A DNA stretch of 64,000 bases from Deltaproteobacteria bacterium (GCA_016209105.1 JACQWR010000024.1:124001-188000), one strand, 5' to 3'. Shown: positions 47,637-57,469, counted from the first letter of the stretch. Numbers and translations: made by a program. The notes: generated from the letters alone by a model not told the origin.

Positions 47637-48326
47637 ATGAGACTAACGCTCAAGGAATTAACAGAACTTATCAATGTTTCTGAAAAGACGGTCCGGCGGT
47701 GGATTAAACAGGGAACCATCCCGGCATACCGAATCCAGGGACAATACCGCTTCAACAAGGCAGAGATTCTGGAATGGGCGACATCGCGCCGAATCAATGT
47801 GGCGGCGAACATATTTACCGAGCCAGAAGGTGTTATGGTTACCGGCCTTGCGGATGCTCTTTCCGCCGGCGGGATTTTCTATCGTGTCCACGGATCGGAT
47901 AAGGAATCGGCGTTAAAGGCTGTCGTTGAAAACATCCGGCTTCCCGACGATGCGGATCGCACGATGCTCTTACAATTTATTCTGGCACGCGAAGCCGTCG
48001 CTTCCACGGCAATCGGTGACGGAATTGCCATCCCGCACGTGCGCAATCCTCTGGTGCTCAATGTGGATCAGCCTATCGTAACGCTCTGTTTTCTGGAAAA
48101 GCCTATTGAATTTCTTTCGCTGGACGGCCAGCCGGTATTTTGTCTTTTTACCATTGTCGCCCCCACCGTCAGGACGCATCTCTATCTACTCTCGCGACTG
48201 GCTTTTGCCTTACGCAACCCTGATTTTAAAAACGCCATCAAGAATCAGAATTCCCGCGATGAAATTATCGAATTATGCCGGAAAGTCGAATCCGATTTCC
48301 CCAGTGAAAAAGGCGGAGGCGCTTAG
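47637..48326 (+). CDS. Regulator with N-terminal helix-turn-helix (HTH_17) and C-terminal PTS EIIA (PtsN-like) domain
   Basis: MRLTLKELTELINVSEKTVRRWIKQGTIPAYRIQGQYRFNKAEILEW; REAVASTAIGDGIAIPHVRNPL phospho-His motif. Confidence 0.88.
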   Translation: MRLTLKELTELINVSEKTVRRWIKQGTIPAYRIQGQYRFNKAEILEWATSRRINVAANIFTEPEGVMVTGLADALSAGGIFYRVHGSDKESALKAVVENIRLPDDADRTMLLQFILAREAVASTAIGDGIAIPHVRNPLVLNVDQPIVTLCFLEKPIEFLSLDGQPVFCLFTIVAPTVRTHLYLLSRLAFALRNPDFKNAIKNQNSRDEIIELCRKVESDFPSEKGGGA

Positions 48327-50300
48327 ATGTCTCTGGTACTGATTGCCCTGGCAATAATTATTATTGGCGGATTGCTGGCGCTTGCCGTCTGTAAGAACGG
48401 TTCCCTCAGTACCCTATTGGGCGCAGCCTCAACGGTTGTCGGGTGCATTATCGCTCTGATTCCGGTTCTACAAACAATTTATTATGGAGACACGACGATA
48501 ATTCGTTTGGCTTGGAACATGCCTTACGGGTCTTTTTTTCTCAAGTTGGATCCTCTTTCCGCATTTTTTCTTTTACCTATTTTTGTCCTTTCCGGACTGG
48601 CTGCGATCTATGGCCGGGAATACATGATGGCGTATCGCGACAAGAAATGGTTGGGGTTATCATGGTTTTTTTTCAATCTGCTCCTCGTGAGCATGGCCTT
48701 TGTTTGTCTCGCGCATAATACCGTTCTGTTCCTTATATCCTGGGAAGTAATGGCGCTTTCTTCGTTTTTCCTGGTTGCTTTCGAGTATGAAAAGGAAGCG
48801 GTTCGCAAAGCTTCGTGGATTTATATGGTTGCTTCCTACCTGGGTACGGCCTTTCTGTTGCCCATGTTTTTGATTTTCGGTTCTGAGGCCGGCTCTCTTG
48901 ATTTTGACGGGTTTGTCCAAGGCCTTTCATCCGGAGAAGCAAATATCTGTTTTATCCTTGCCCTGGTCGGCTTCGGCACAAAAGCCGGCATCATGCCTTT
49001 TCATGTCTGGCTGCCTGTTGCGCATCCGGCAGCGCCGAGTCCCGTCTCGGCAATTATGTCGGGCGTTATGATTAAAACCGGGATTTATGGACTGGTCCGG
49101 ACATTGACATTTCTGGGAATGCCGCCGCTTTGGTGGGGATATCTTTTGCTCGCCATAGGAATTATATCCGGAGTGTTGGGTGTTCTTTTTGCGCTGGCAC
49201 AGCATGATCTCAAGCGGCTTCTGGCCTATCATAGCGTGGAAAATATCGGAATTATCCTGATTGGTCTTGGCGTCGGCATGATTGGCTGGAGTTCAGGCAT
49301 GCCGATTGTGGCGGCTCTGGGATTTGCAGGTGCCCTTCTGCATGTGATCAATCACGCTCTTTTTAAGGGCTTGCTTTTTCTCGGCGCCGGGTCTGTCTTC
49401 CACGGCGCCCATAACCTGGAGCTTGATCATCTCGGCGGGTTGATCAAGAAGATGCCCTCTACGGGATTGTTTTTCCTCATCGGATCTGTCGCTATTTCCG
49501 GCTTGCCTCCCCTGAATGGCTTTGTCAGCGAATTCGTCATCTACATTGCCTCTTTCAGCGGAGCCATGTCGCTGAACCCGTCTTCATCGCTGTCCATGAT
49601 CGGAGCCATTGCGGGTCTCGCCCTGATCGGAGGACTTGCCGCCGCCTGTTTCACCAAAGCCTTTGGTATTGTCTTTCTGGGGGAACCCCGTTCTAAAGAC
49701 GCTGAAAACGCTCGTGAATCAAGTCCCTGGATGACACTTCCCATGATGATTCTGGCAGTAGCCTGTATTTTTATTGGTTTGCTGGGAGCGGCGGTCATTC
49801 AGGTTATCCCACCGGTCATCGGCGTTGTTTTGGGTAATCCGTACACTGGCGAAATCAGGATAGCGTCAAATTATCTTTTCTCTGTAACCGCAGGATCGGC
49901 TGTTTTTATTATTTTTCTGATGGCAATTTCCGGTTTGCGTTCCTTTCTCCTTTCCCGGCGCTCGGTGGGCAGTTCTGGTACCTGGGATTGCGGCTATGCC
50001 GCCCCTGATGCGAGAATGCAGTATACGGCATCATCTTTTGCCCAGCCTATCATTGATCTCTTTCAGTTCTTCTTAAGAACGAAAAAGAACATTACAATGC
50101 CCGATTCATATTTCCTTGGGGCAGCACGTTTTGAAACCCACACAACGGACATCGGCCGGAAAGGCATTTATAATCCAATTTTTAAGGCAATCGGAAGCTT
50201 CTTTGGGCGGATGAAGGTGGTGCAGGAAGGCCGCATTCATATCTATGTGCTCTATGTAGTGGTTACGCTGCTTATTTTGCTTTTCTGGAATATGAGGTAA
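48327..50300 (+). CDS. hyfB-like: Hydrogenase-4-like component B (NuoL/MrpD-type antiporter subunit)
   Basis: VGFGTKAGIMPFHVWLPVAHPAAPSPVSAIMSGVMIKTGIYG; DLKRLLAYHSVENIGII. Confidence 0.9.
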   Translation: MSLVLIALAIIIIGGLLALAVCKNGSLSTLLGAASTVVGCIIALIPVLQTIYYGDTTIIRLAWNMPYGSFFLKLDPLSAFFLLPIFVLSGLAAIYGREYMMAYRDKKWLGLSWFFFNLLLVSMAFVCLAHNTVLFLISWEVMALSSFFLVAFEYEKEAVRKASWIYMVASYLGTAFLLPMFLIFGSEAGSLDFDGFVQGLSSGEANICFILALVGFGTKAGIMPFHVWLPVAHPAAPSPVSAIMSGVMIKTGIYGLVRTLTFLGMPPLWWGYLLLAIGIISGVLGVLFALAQHDLKRLLAYHSVENIGIILIGLGVGMIGWSSGMPIVAALGFAGALLHVINHALFKGLLFLGAGSVFHGAHNLELDHLGGLIKKMPSTGLFFLIGSVAISGLPPLNGFVSEFVIYIASFSGAMSLNPSSSLSMIGAIAGLALIGGLAAACFTKAFGIVFLGEPRSKDAENARESSPWMTLPMMILAVACIFIGLLGAAVIQVIPPVIGVVLGNPYTGEIRIASNYLFSVTAGSAVFIIFLMAISGLRSFLLSRRSVGSSGTWDCGYAAPDARMQYTASSFAQPIIDLFQFFLRTKKNITMPDSYFLGAARFETHTTDIGRKGIYNPIFKAIGSFFGRMKVVQEGRIHIYVLYVVVTLLILLFWNMR

Positions 50301-50305
50301 CGGGC

Positions 50306-51205
50306 ATGCAAATAACTTCTTTCATCAACATCATTTTGGGACTTCTCCTTGCTCCGTTACTTTTGGGCATTATTAATAAGACCAAAGCGTCCTTTGCGGG
50401 CAGAACCGGCCAACCCCTGCTGCAGGCTTATTACGATATCATCAAACAACTGCAAAAGGGGGCTGTTTACAGCAAAACAACTTCCTGGATTTTCAGAGCC
50501 GGGCCTGTGGTGGGCTTGTCGGCCGTCTTGGTTGCGCTGGCCATAGTGCCCGTGGGCGGCATTGCAGCGCCGCTGGCTTTTTCCGGCGATCTGTTGCTGC
50601 TGGCTTACCTTTTAGGCGTTATGCGTTTCTTTACCGTTCTCGCTGCCTTGGATACAGGATCAAGTTTCGAAGGCATGGGCGCCAGCAGAGAGGTATTGTT
50701 TTCGGCGATAGCGGAACCTGCCTTTCTTATCGGCCTTGCCGCCATCGCCCGTGAAACCGGCATCATGTCTCTATCGCACATGTTGCCTGCGGCTCATTTT
50801 TTCTCCCCGGAGGTCGTGCTTGTTGTCGCATCGCTACTGGTCGTTTTTCTGTGTGAAAATGCCCGCATCCCCTTTGATGATCCCAATACTCATCTGGAGT
50901 TAACCATGATTCACGAAGTCATGGTGCTGGATCACAGCGGCCCGGACTTCGCCTTTATCCTCTATAGTTCGGCATTGAAATTATGGGTGTTGGGTTTGGT
51001 TATTGTGGGGTTGATTTTCCCGTCGCCTGCCGGTTCTTTCTGGCCGGCGCCCGTTTCCACGGCTATTTGCGGTCTGATCCTTCTGGCTATCATTGTGGGA
51101 ATTATTGAATCTTTGATGGCACGGTTGCGTCTGCTTCGTATCCCGCAATTGCTGGTGGCCGCCGGATCATTATCGGCATTCGCCTTTATTCTGATCTTGA
51201 GGTAG
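50306..51205 (+). CDS. hyfC-like: Hydrogenase-4-like component C (NuoH type)
   Basis: GRTGQPLLQAYYDIIKQLQKGAVYSKTTSWIFRAGP; CENARIPFDDPNTHLELTMIHEVMVLDHSGPD. Confidence 0.92.
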   Translation: MQITSFINIILGLLLAPLLLGIINKTKASFAGRTGQPLLQAYYDIIKQLQKGAVYSKTTSWIFRAGPVVGLSAVLVALAIVPVGGIAAPLAFSGDLLLLAYLLGVMRFFTVLAALDTGSSFEGMGASREVLFSAIAEPAFLIGLAAIARETGIMSLSHMLPAAHFFSPEVVLVVASLLVVFLCENARIPFDDPNTHLELTMIHEVMVLDHSGPDFAFILYSSALKLWVLGLVIVGLIFPSPAGSFWPAPVSTAICGLILLAIIVGIIESLMARLRLLRIPQLLVAAGSLSAFAFILILR

Positions 51206-51209
51206 ATAA

Positions 51210-51857
51210 ATGGACTCCACAATAGAAATAATGATGATTCTGCTTCTACTTTCCGATATGGCTCTTTTGGGCTTGAGCCGTCTGCGCACGTGTATCAGTA
51301 TCGTGTCGTTTCAGGGAATGCTTTTGGGGTTGCTGGCACTGGTTACGCAACTTGGATCGCTGACCCCTCGTCTGATTATGATTGCCGCAGCAAGTTTTAT
51401 CATCAAAGGGTTTGTTTTCCCAATCCTGCTCAGGCGCGGTATTAGAGAAGCGGGAACGCAGCATGAAATAGAGCCTTTTGTCGGCTATATCACTTCGGTC
51501 ATCGCGGGATTGGCTATGCTGGGTGTTTCTTTATGGCTGGGCACAAAACTTCCGCTATTTGCCGCAGGCAGCGGAACTTCTCTTATTGTTCCCGCCGCGC
51601 TGACGACGTTATTTACCGGCTTATTTCTGATCATTGCGCGGAAGAATGCGCTCAATCAGTGTCTGGGCTATATTATTATGGAAAATGGAATTTATACGTT
51701 CGGCATTGTCTCTGTTGTGGAAATACCCCTGCTGGTAGAGTTGGGCATCCTGCTGGATGTCTTTGTCGCGGTGTTCGTCATGGGCATTGCGATTTATCAT
51801 ATTAACAGAGAATTTGATCACCTTGATTCTGATCGTTTGAATGTTTTGAAAGGATAA
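51210..51857 (+). CDS. hyfE-like: Hydrogenase-4-like component E (NuoK-like)
   Basis: Multi-TM, QCLGYIIMENGIYTFGIV...LLVELGILLDVFVAVFVMGI. Confidence 0.9.
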   Translation: MDSTIEIMMILLLLSDMALLGLSRLRTCISIVSFQGMLLGLLALVTQLGSLTPRLIMIAAASFIIKGFVFPILLRRGIREAGTQHEIEPFVGYITSVIAGLAMLGVSLWLGTKLPLFAAGSGTSLIVPAALTTLFTGLFLIIARKNALNQCLGYIIMENGIYTFGIVSVVEIPLLVELGILLDVFVAVFVMGIAIYHINREFDHLDSDRLNVLKG

Positions 51858-51869
51858 ACCGGAACGGAA

Positions 51870-53381
51870 ATGAATTATGAAATAGTTCTTTGGTCGCTGA
51901 TATCAATCCCCGCAATTTCCGGATTAATTTGCATTTTTGCACCTTCGCCGAAGTTCGCCCTGGGCATAATGTGCGCCGGTGTTTTCAGCGCGGCCTTGCT
52001 TGGATTATTGGCTATCGAAGCTGTTTTGCTGCAAGGGAAAATCTTGTTTGCCGCAGCAGACTGGCTGTTTATGGATGCGCTTTCGGCATATAATCTTTTT
52101 GTCATGATTATCGTTTTTTGTTTGAGTTCCCTATACGCCTGCATATATTTTCACGAGGAACTTCTGCATAATAACCTGACGCTTAAACAACTAAGACAGT
52201 TCACCTCTCTTTGGTGCGGAGCGCTGGCGGCAATGACGCTTGTCCTCTTGTCGAATAATCTGGGTATTATGTGGGTGGGAATTGAAGCAACAACCCTGAT
52301 TACCGCTTTTCTTATTTGTATACACGTATCACGCAAATCATTAGAAGCGATGTGGAAATATATTCTCATTTGTTCTGTAGGCGTTGCTTTTGCATTTATG
52401 GGCACTCTTTTAGCCGCCGCCTCCGCCAAAGGAGTAGGATGGGGTAGTTATAATGCGCTACTCTGGACAACACTGCGCACCAATGCCATATCCCTTAATC
52501 CCATGTTGATTAAAGCTGCTTTTATCTTTTTACTTGTTGGATATGGAACTAAAGCCGGCCTCGCTCCCCTGCATAGCTGGCTCCCTGATGCACACAGTCA
52601 AGCGCCTGCGCCGGTTTCCGCGATATTTTCAGGGTTCATGCTGAATGCCGCCCTGTATTGCATCATGCGTTATGTACCCATTGTTGAGACAGCGACAGGC
52701 AATACCGGTTGGGGGCTACAATTTCTTGTCGGCTTTGGTATCTTCTCCATTGTTATTGCTGCTGCATTTATTATTTTTCAAAAAGACGTGAAAAGGCTGT
52801 TGGCCTATCACAGTATTGAACATCTGGGAATTATTGCCTTGGGCTTTGGGCTCGGTGGATTAGGAACATTTGCAGCGCTTTTCCATACATTTAACCATTC
52901 TCTCTGCAAAACACTTTCCTTCTTTGCCGCGGGGCGTCTCGGGCAGATATTCGGGGGGCATGACATGGAAAACATGTCGGGATCGCTGCCTGTTTCACCG
53001 GTTTGGGGGATCGGAATTTTCTGTAGCCTTCTTGCCCTCATTGGCATTGCGCCATTCTCATTGTTTATGAGTGAATTTCAGCTTATAAAGGCTGCTGTTG
53101 ATAGTCAAGCCTGGATAGTACTTTCTCTCTTCCTTCTTGGTGCCGGTATTGTCTTTGTGGGGGCACTCGGGCATGCTATTCCGCTCGCATGGGGTACAAA
53201 TCAAAAATCATATACGCCGGTAACGGCTACGTATTTTGAAGCATTTCTTGTCTTCGCTCCGCTTGCCGTCCTCCTTGTCCTTGGACTCTGGATGCCGAAA
53301 ACTTTTTTTACCGCATTAAATTCAGCTGCCAATATTATTGGAATTGTCGGCAGTGTAGCGCCATCAGGAGTGGGGCGATGA
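51870..53381 (+). CDS. hyfF-like: Hydrogenase-4-like component F (antiporter subunit)
   Basis: VGYGTKAGLAPLHSWLPDAHSQAPAPVSAIFSGFMLNAALY; DVKRLLAYHSIEHLGII. Confidence 0.92.
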   Translation: MNYEIVLWSLISIPAISGLICIFAPSPKFALGIMCAGVFSAALLGLLAIEAVLLQGKILFAAADWLFMDALSAYNLFVMIIVFCLSSLYACIYFHEELLHNNLTLKQLRQFTSLWCGALAAMTLVLLSNNLGIMWVGIEATTLITAFLICIHVSRKSLEAMWKYILICSVGVAFAFMGTLLAAASAKGVGWGSYNALLWTTLRTNAISLNPMLIKAAFIFLLVGYGTKAGLAPLHSWLPDAHSQAPAPVSAIFSGFMLNAALYCIMRYVPIVETATGNTGWGLQFLVGFGIFSIVIAAAFIIFQKDVKRLLAYHSIEHLGIIALGFGLGGLGTFAALFHTFNHSLCKTLSFFAAGRLGQIFGGHDMENMSGSLPVSPVWGIGIFCSLLALIGIAPFSLFMSEFQLIKAAVDSQAWIVLSLFLLGAGIVFVGALGHAIPLAWGTNQKSYTPVTATYFEAFLVFAPLAVLLVLGLWMPKTFFTALNSAANIIGIVGSVAPSGVGR

Positions 53382-54928
53382 GTCTTCCGGCATTCAAAAC
53401 ACTGCGCAATTGTCAAACGATAGCTATTGATGATGTTCCTCTGGTTGATACAACCGTCTTCAGGAATTCTATTATCACTGCCGTAGAAGGCGGCTCACGC
53501 ATTTGCGCCCTTTTCGGCGTTCCTCGGGATCGTCTTGATCCACAGGTTTTCAGTAAACAATTATCCCGGGCGGTCATCCGCGTGTTTGCCGTTCTCGCCC
53601 ATGACAGAGAAGGAACCCTATTCATTATCTCGACGGATATTCGCGGCTCCTATGCTGCGCTGACCCCTGATTGCCCGCAGGCGCACTGGTTTGAACGTGA
53701 GCTCTTCGAGCAATGGGGCGTCGTACCGGAAGGCCACCCCTGGCTTAAACCGATTCGCTTCCATAAAACCTATAACAAAACTGAAGACCAGACTAACGCC
53801 CGGGAATCAATGATTGGCATCACTGATTTTTTCCGTCTGGAAGGTTCGGAAATTCATGATGTCGCTGTCGGGCCTGTCCATGCCGGCATTATCGAACCGG
53901 GGCATTTCCGTTTTCAATGTCATGGGGAATATGTCTATCATCTGGAAATATCACTGGGCTATCAACACCGCGGAATCGAACCGGCCTTAATCGGCGGGCC
54001 AACTAAACGGACGTTGCATTATATGGAAACGCTCGCCGGTGATACCACCATCGGCCATGCCATGGCCTTCTCTCATCTGATGGAAACAATAATGGGCGTC
54101 TCCGTAACGCCGCGCGCTAAAACCATCCGCGGTATAGCGCTGGAGTTGGAACGTCTGGCGAACCACATTGGGGATTTGGGTGCGCTGGCGGGCGATGTCG
54201 GGTTTCTCCCCACGGCTTCTTATTGCGGGCGCATTCGCGGTGATGTTCTGAACCTGACAGCCCTGCTTTGCGGCAACAGATTTGGCCGCAGTCTTGTGCT
54301 GCCCGGCGGCGTTGCGTTTGATCTGGACAACACTTTGGTTCAACAGCTAAAAGATCGTCTGCGCGCTGCATTTAGTGAGGTATCTGCCGCCGTCAATCTG
54401 CTCTGGGATACGCCATCGGTAATGGCACGATTTGAAAACGCAGGCAGGATTTCTAAGGAAACTGCAAAAAGTCTGGGGCTGGTCGGTCCGGCCGCCAGAG
54501 CATGTGATATCGTGCGCGATGCCCGCTATGATTTCCCCGCCGGAATTTTTCGGTTTTCGCAAATACCGGTTTCAACCTGGGATACCGGTGATGTTTTTGC
54601 CCGCGCCTACGTGCGCTGGCTGGAAATCCAGCGTTCAGTGACATTTATTCAAAATCAACTGGAGATGTGGCCGGAAGGAAAAACGGAAACCGAGATTAAG
54701 AATCTCGCGGCTAATTCTCTGGCGGTTTCCCTCGTTGAAGGTTGGCGCGGGGGAATCTGTCATGTGGCCCTGACGGATTCCCGTGGATTATTCAGCCATT
54801 ATAAAATCATTGACCCTTCATTCCATAATTGGATGGGATTGGCTATGGCATTGAGGAATCAGCAGATTTCAGATTTCCCTCTTTGCAATAAAAGTTTCAA
54901 TCTTTCTTATTGCGGTCATGATCTGTGA
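53378..54928 (+). CDS. hyfG-like: Hydrogenase-like large subunit (NuoCD/HyfG type) lacking canonical NiFe ligands
   Basis: NuoC-like N-terminus (ALTPDCPQAHWFERELFEQWGV), HLEISLGYQHRGIEPALI; expected CGIC is AGDT (54035-54046); C-terminus NLSYCGHDL. Confidence 0.88.
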   Translation: MSLPAFKTLRNCQTIAIDDVPLVDTTVFRNSIITAVEGGSRICALFGVPRDRLDPQVFSKQLSRAVIRVFAVLAHDREGTLFIISTDIRGSYAALTPDCPQAHWFERELFEQWGVVPEGHPWLKPIRFHKTYNKTEDQTNARESMIGITDFFRLEGSEIHDVAVGPVHAGIIEPGHFRFQCHGEYVYHLEISLGYQHRGIEPALIGGPTKRTLHYMETLAGDTTIGHAMAFSHLMETIMGVSVTPRAKTIRGIALELERLANHIGDLGALAGDVGFLPTASYCGRIRGDVLNLTALLCGNRFGRSLVLPGGVAFDLDNTLVQQLKDRLRAAFSEVSAAVNLLWDTPSVMARFENAGRISKETAKSLGLVGPAARACDIVRDARYDFPAGIFRFSQIPVSTWDTGDVFARAYVRWLEIQRSVTFIQNQLEMWPEGKTETEIKNLAANSLAVSLVEGWRGGICHVALTDSRGLFSHYKIIDPSFHNWMGLAMALRNQQISDFPLCNKSFNLSYCGHDL

Positions 54929-54936
54929 GATAAATT

Positions 54937-55692
54937 ATGATAAATGTCTTATTAAAAACGCTAAACCAAAAGAACCGGACAATTGATTATCCAAAGTCCA
55001 CGCCTGTTCTCCCTGAACGTTTCCGGGGCCTGCCGGTTATTGATCGGGCCAAGTGTATTGCCAATTGCAAGCTCTGCATTGAAGCTTGTCCCACGGATGC
55101 TCTCACGGACGGCTTAAAAATTGATTTGGGCCGCTGCCTTTTTTGCAATAAATGCCTGTCCGCCTGTCATACGGGCGCAATCAGCTTCTCACAGGAACAT
55201 CGGCTGGCCGCCAGAACAAGAGAGGATTTGGTATTAAAAGACTCCTCTTTAAACTCTTTAAAATTGATTGAGTCGTTGGATAAGGAATCCCGCCGATTAT
55301 TTGGTCGTTCTTTTAAACTGAGGCAGGTAAGTGCCGGTGGGTGCAATGCCTGTGAAGCGGACACGAACGTCTTGAGCACTGTTGTTTATGATTTGGGGCG
55401 CTTCGGTGTGCAATTTGTCGCCTCCCCTCGCCATGCTGACGGCTTGCTGATCACGGGGCCTGTTTCCCGCAATATGCGTCTGGCCCTGGAGAAAACCTAT
55501 GAAGCCGTACCTGCGCCCAAGCTGGTCATTGTTGTGGGATCTTGCGCAATTTCCGGCGGTCCATACATTGATCATCCGGAAGTTCTCAATGGCGTTGATC
55601 CGGTCCTGCCGGTGGATTTATACATTCCCGGGTGCCCGCCCCATCCCTTAACTATTCTTGATGGCGTTTTGCGGCTGCTGGGTAGACTTTAG
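54937..55692 (+). CDS. hyfI-like: Hydrogenase-like small subunit (NuoB type) fused to a 2x[4Fe-4S] ferredoxin domain
   Basis: CIANCKLCIEACP / CLFCNKCLSACH clusters; GCNACE, GSCAISGG, GCPPHP NuoB ligands. Confidence 0.92.
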   Translation: MINVLLKTLNQKNRTIDYPKSTPVLPERFRGLPVIDRAKCIANCKLCIEACPTDALTDGLKIDLGRCLFCNKCLSACHTGAISFSQEHRLAARTREDLVLKDSSLNSLKLIESLDKESRRLFGRSFKLRQVSAGGCNACEADTNVLSTVVYDLGRFGVQFVASPRHADGLLITGPVSRNMRLALEKTYEAVPAPKLVIVVGSCAISGGPYIDHPEVLNGVDPVLPVDLYIPGCPPHPLTILDGVLRLLGRL

Positions 55693-55704
55693 ATACTATC
55701 AACA

Positions 55705-55731
55705 TTCCCGCGCATTGTTTTGACGCGGGAA
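55705..55731. terminator. Hairpin between convergent genes
   Basis: TTCCCGCG (55705-55712) / CGCGGGAA (55724-55731), between the hyf-like operon end and the convergent SAM-hydrolase gene. Confidence 0.5.
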
Positions 55732-55747
55732 CCAACGTTCGGCAATG

Positions 55748-56524
55748 TTAATCAATTCGTACCCGGTCCCCGACCAGGACTCCTATACGCGGAGCGGCGG
55801 CTGTTCCCCGCAGGGCCACCTCCAGTGTGCCGCTGGAGGACGTAATGATAAAAGGTTCACGCTTCGCGGCATTCGGGACGGCGGCATAGGTCGCCCGGTA
55901 CGCTAATTCCCCTTCAAAATATTCATCCCCTCCCGGATGTGAAAACTGTACGCGATAGCTCTCTCGCTGTGCCAACGGCGGCAGGTTGGTTATCACATTG
56001 CCGAACCGGTCAATGGTGACGACTTCCCCGTCCCTGCCCTTCCGGAAGAATTTGAGACGAACGACCGGAACGACCTGCGTATCTATTTTCCCCAGCGGAA
56101 CCCCGGCGGCAATCCGGGCGGCGGCGGGGGCAAAAACATCGCGGCCGTGAAAGGTGCGGGAGGCATGTTTCGGAACCGGCAGGGCGATGATTTCTTCGAT
56201 GCCTGCATCGGCCACGGCGGGATACAGCAGGCCGTTGTCCGGGCCGATAAAAAAGTAAGAACCGGCCCGTACCGCCAGCGCCTTGCGCGCCGTTCCCACG
56301 CCCGGATCTACAACGGCAAGGAAAATGCTGCACGGGGGGAAATAGGCGTAATTTGCCAGAAGAAGCCAGGCCCCCTCGCGAACGTTGCCGGGGCCCACGT
56401 GATTGGTCAGGTCTACCAACCGCGCCTCCGGGCACCGGGAGAGAATAACGCCCTTCATGACCCCGACATAGGGATCATTCCCGAAATCAGTAAGCAAAAC
56501 TACGGTGGGAGCAGGGAGAGCCAT
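55748..56524 (-). CDS. SAM hydroxide adenosyltransferase (DUF62/chlorinase-fluorinase superfamily)
   Basis: VVLLTDFGNDPYVGVMKGVIL, VVDPGVGTARKALAVRAGSYFFIGPDNGLL, DRFGNVITNLP. Confidence 0.92.
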   Translation of the reverse strand: MALPAPTVVLLTDFGNDPYVGVMKGVILSRCPEARLVDLTNHVGPGNVREGAWLLLANYAYFPPCSIFLAVVDPGVGTARKALAVRAGSYFFIGPDNGLLYPAVADAGIEEIIALPVPKHASRTFHGRDVFAPAAARIAAGVPLGKIDTQVVPVVRLKFFRKGRDGEVVTIDRFGNVITNLPPLAQRESYRVQFSHPGGDEYFEGELAYRATYAAVPNAAKREPFIITSSSGTLEVALRGTAAAPRIGVLVGDRVRID

Positions 56525-56533
56525 TTCCGGTTT

Positions 56534-57301
56534 CTAACCTCCTTTTCGTATCTCTGTGGCGATTCGTTCCATGACCGGCCCGGTTTTGGCGTGGATTACC
56601 ACGTCGGCAAGGTGATCGAGGGGCGTAGGCTCCATATTGATAATGATCAGCTTGGCGCCCGCCTGGTGGGCGAACTGGGGGATATAGGCTGCCGGATAAA
56701 CGACAAGCGATGATCCCAGCGTGAGCATCACGTCGCAGAGCTGCGCGCGCCGCCCCGCCTCGGCCATCTCCTCCTCCGGCATGGGCTGGCCGAACGAGAT
56801 GGTGGCGTCCTTCAGGGGACCGTCGCAGGAGCGGCAACGGGGCGCCTCAAGTTCCTCAGCCTTCTCCAGTTGTTTCTGTATCTCATCCCGGTCGTATGTT
56901 TTTCTGCACTCCAGGCAGACGGCATATGCCACCGTCCCGTGAATCTCGATGACATTCGCGGCGGAATTTCCCGCTTTGTGGTGCAGACGGTCTATGTTCT
57001 GTGTGACAATGCAGTCGAGTTTCCCCATCTTTTCCATGTCCGCGAGCGCCAGGTGCGTGGGATTGGGCGCGGCATCCCTGATCACGGGGTAGGTGACGCG
57101 GCTTCTCAGCCAATATTCCCGGCGGGACCCCTCACTGGAGAGAAAATCGTCGTAATAAACGGGTTTATATTTTTCCCAGATGCCTCCGGGGCTGCGAAAA
57201 TCGGGGATCCCCGATTCCGTGCTTACGCCGGCCCCGGTGAAGGCAACCACCTTTTCCGCCCCCCGTATCAGCGCCGCCGCGCGTTTTATGAGTTCTTCCA
57301 T
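56534..57301 (-). CDS. cobB: Sir2-family NAD-dependent protein deacylase
   Basis: VVAFTGAGVSTESGIPDFRSPGGIWEKY, TQNIDRLHHKAGN, CLEC..C..C zinc ligands, GSSLVVYPAA. Confidence 0.93.
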   Translation of the reverse strand: MEELIKRAAALIRGAEKVVAFTGAGVSTESGIPDFRSPGGIWEKYKPVYYDDFLSSEGSRREYWLRSRVTYPVIRDAAPNPTHLALADMEKMGKLDCIVTQNIDRLHHKAGNSAANVIEIHGTVAYAVCLECRKTYDRDEIQKQLEKAEELEAPRCRSCDGPLKDATISFGQPMPEEEMAEAGRRAQLCDVMLTLGSSLVVYPAAYIPQFAHQAGAKLIIINMEPTPLDHLADVVIHAKTGPVMERIATEIRKGG

Positions 57302-57393
57302 GCCAAACCCCTGCCTGTCCTGATTATTCCTTCGGCAACTAAACACGTAAATTTGTCCTTCCGACCGAAGCCAGAATCCATTGAAAAGACTGG

Positions 57394-57414
57394 ATGCCGG
57401 ATCAAGTCCGGCAT
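57394..57414. repeat. Short palindromic intergenic repeat (GCCGGATCAAGTCCGGC type)
   Basis: ATGCCGGA-TCAAG-TCCGGCAT; accounts for the N-terminal extension of the Sir2 ORF-track entry. Confidence 0.6.
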
Positions 57415-57469
57415 GACAGAGAAAGTAATCGTGAAATTTCCCCTCACCCTTTTCTGCCAACGAGGGGGA

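Noticed and set aside
53378-55692. Annotation as a functional [NiFe] formate hydrogenlyase
   Set aside because: The first CxxC ligand pair is AGDT and DPCxxC is not present; no hyp or fdh genes are nearby.
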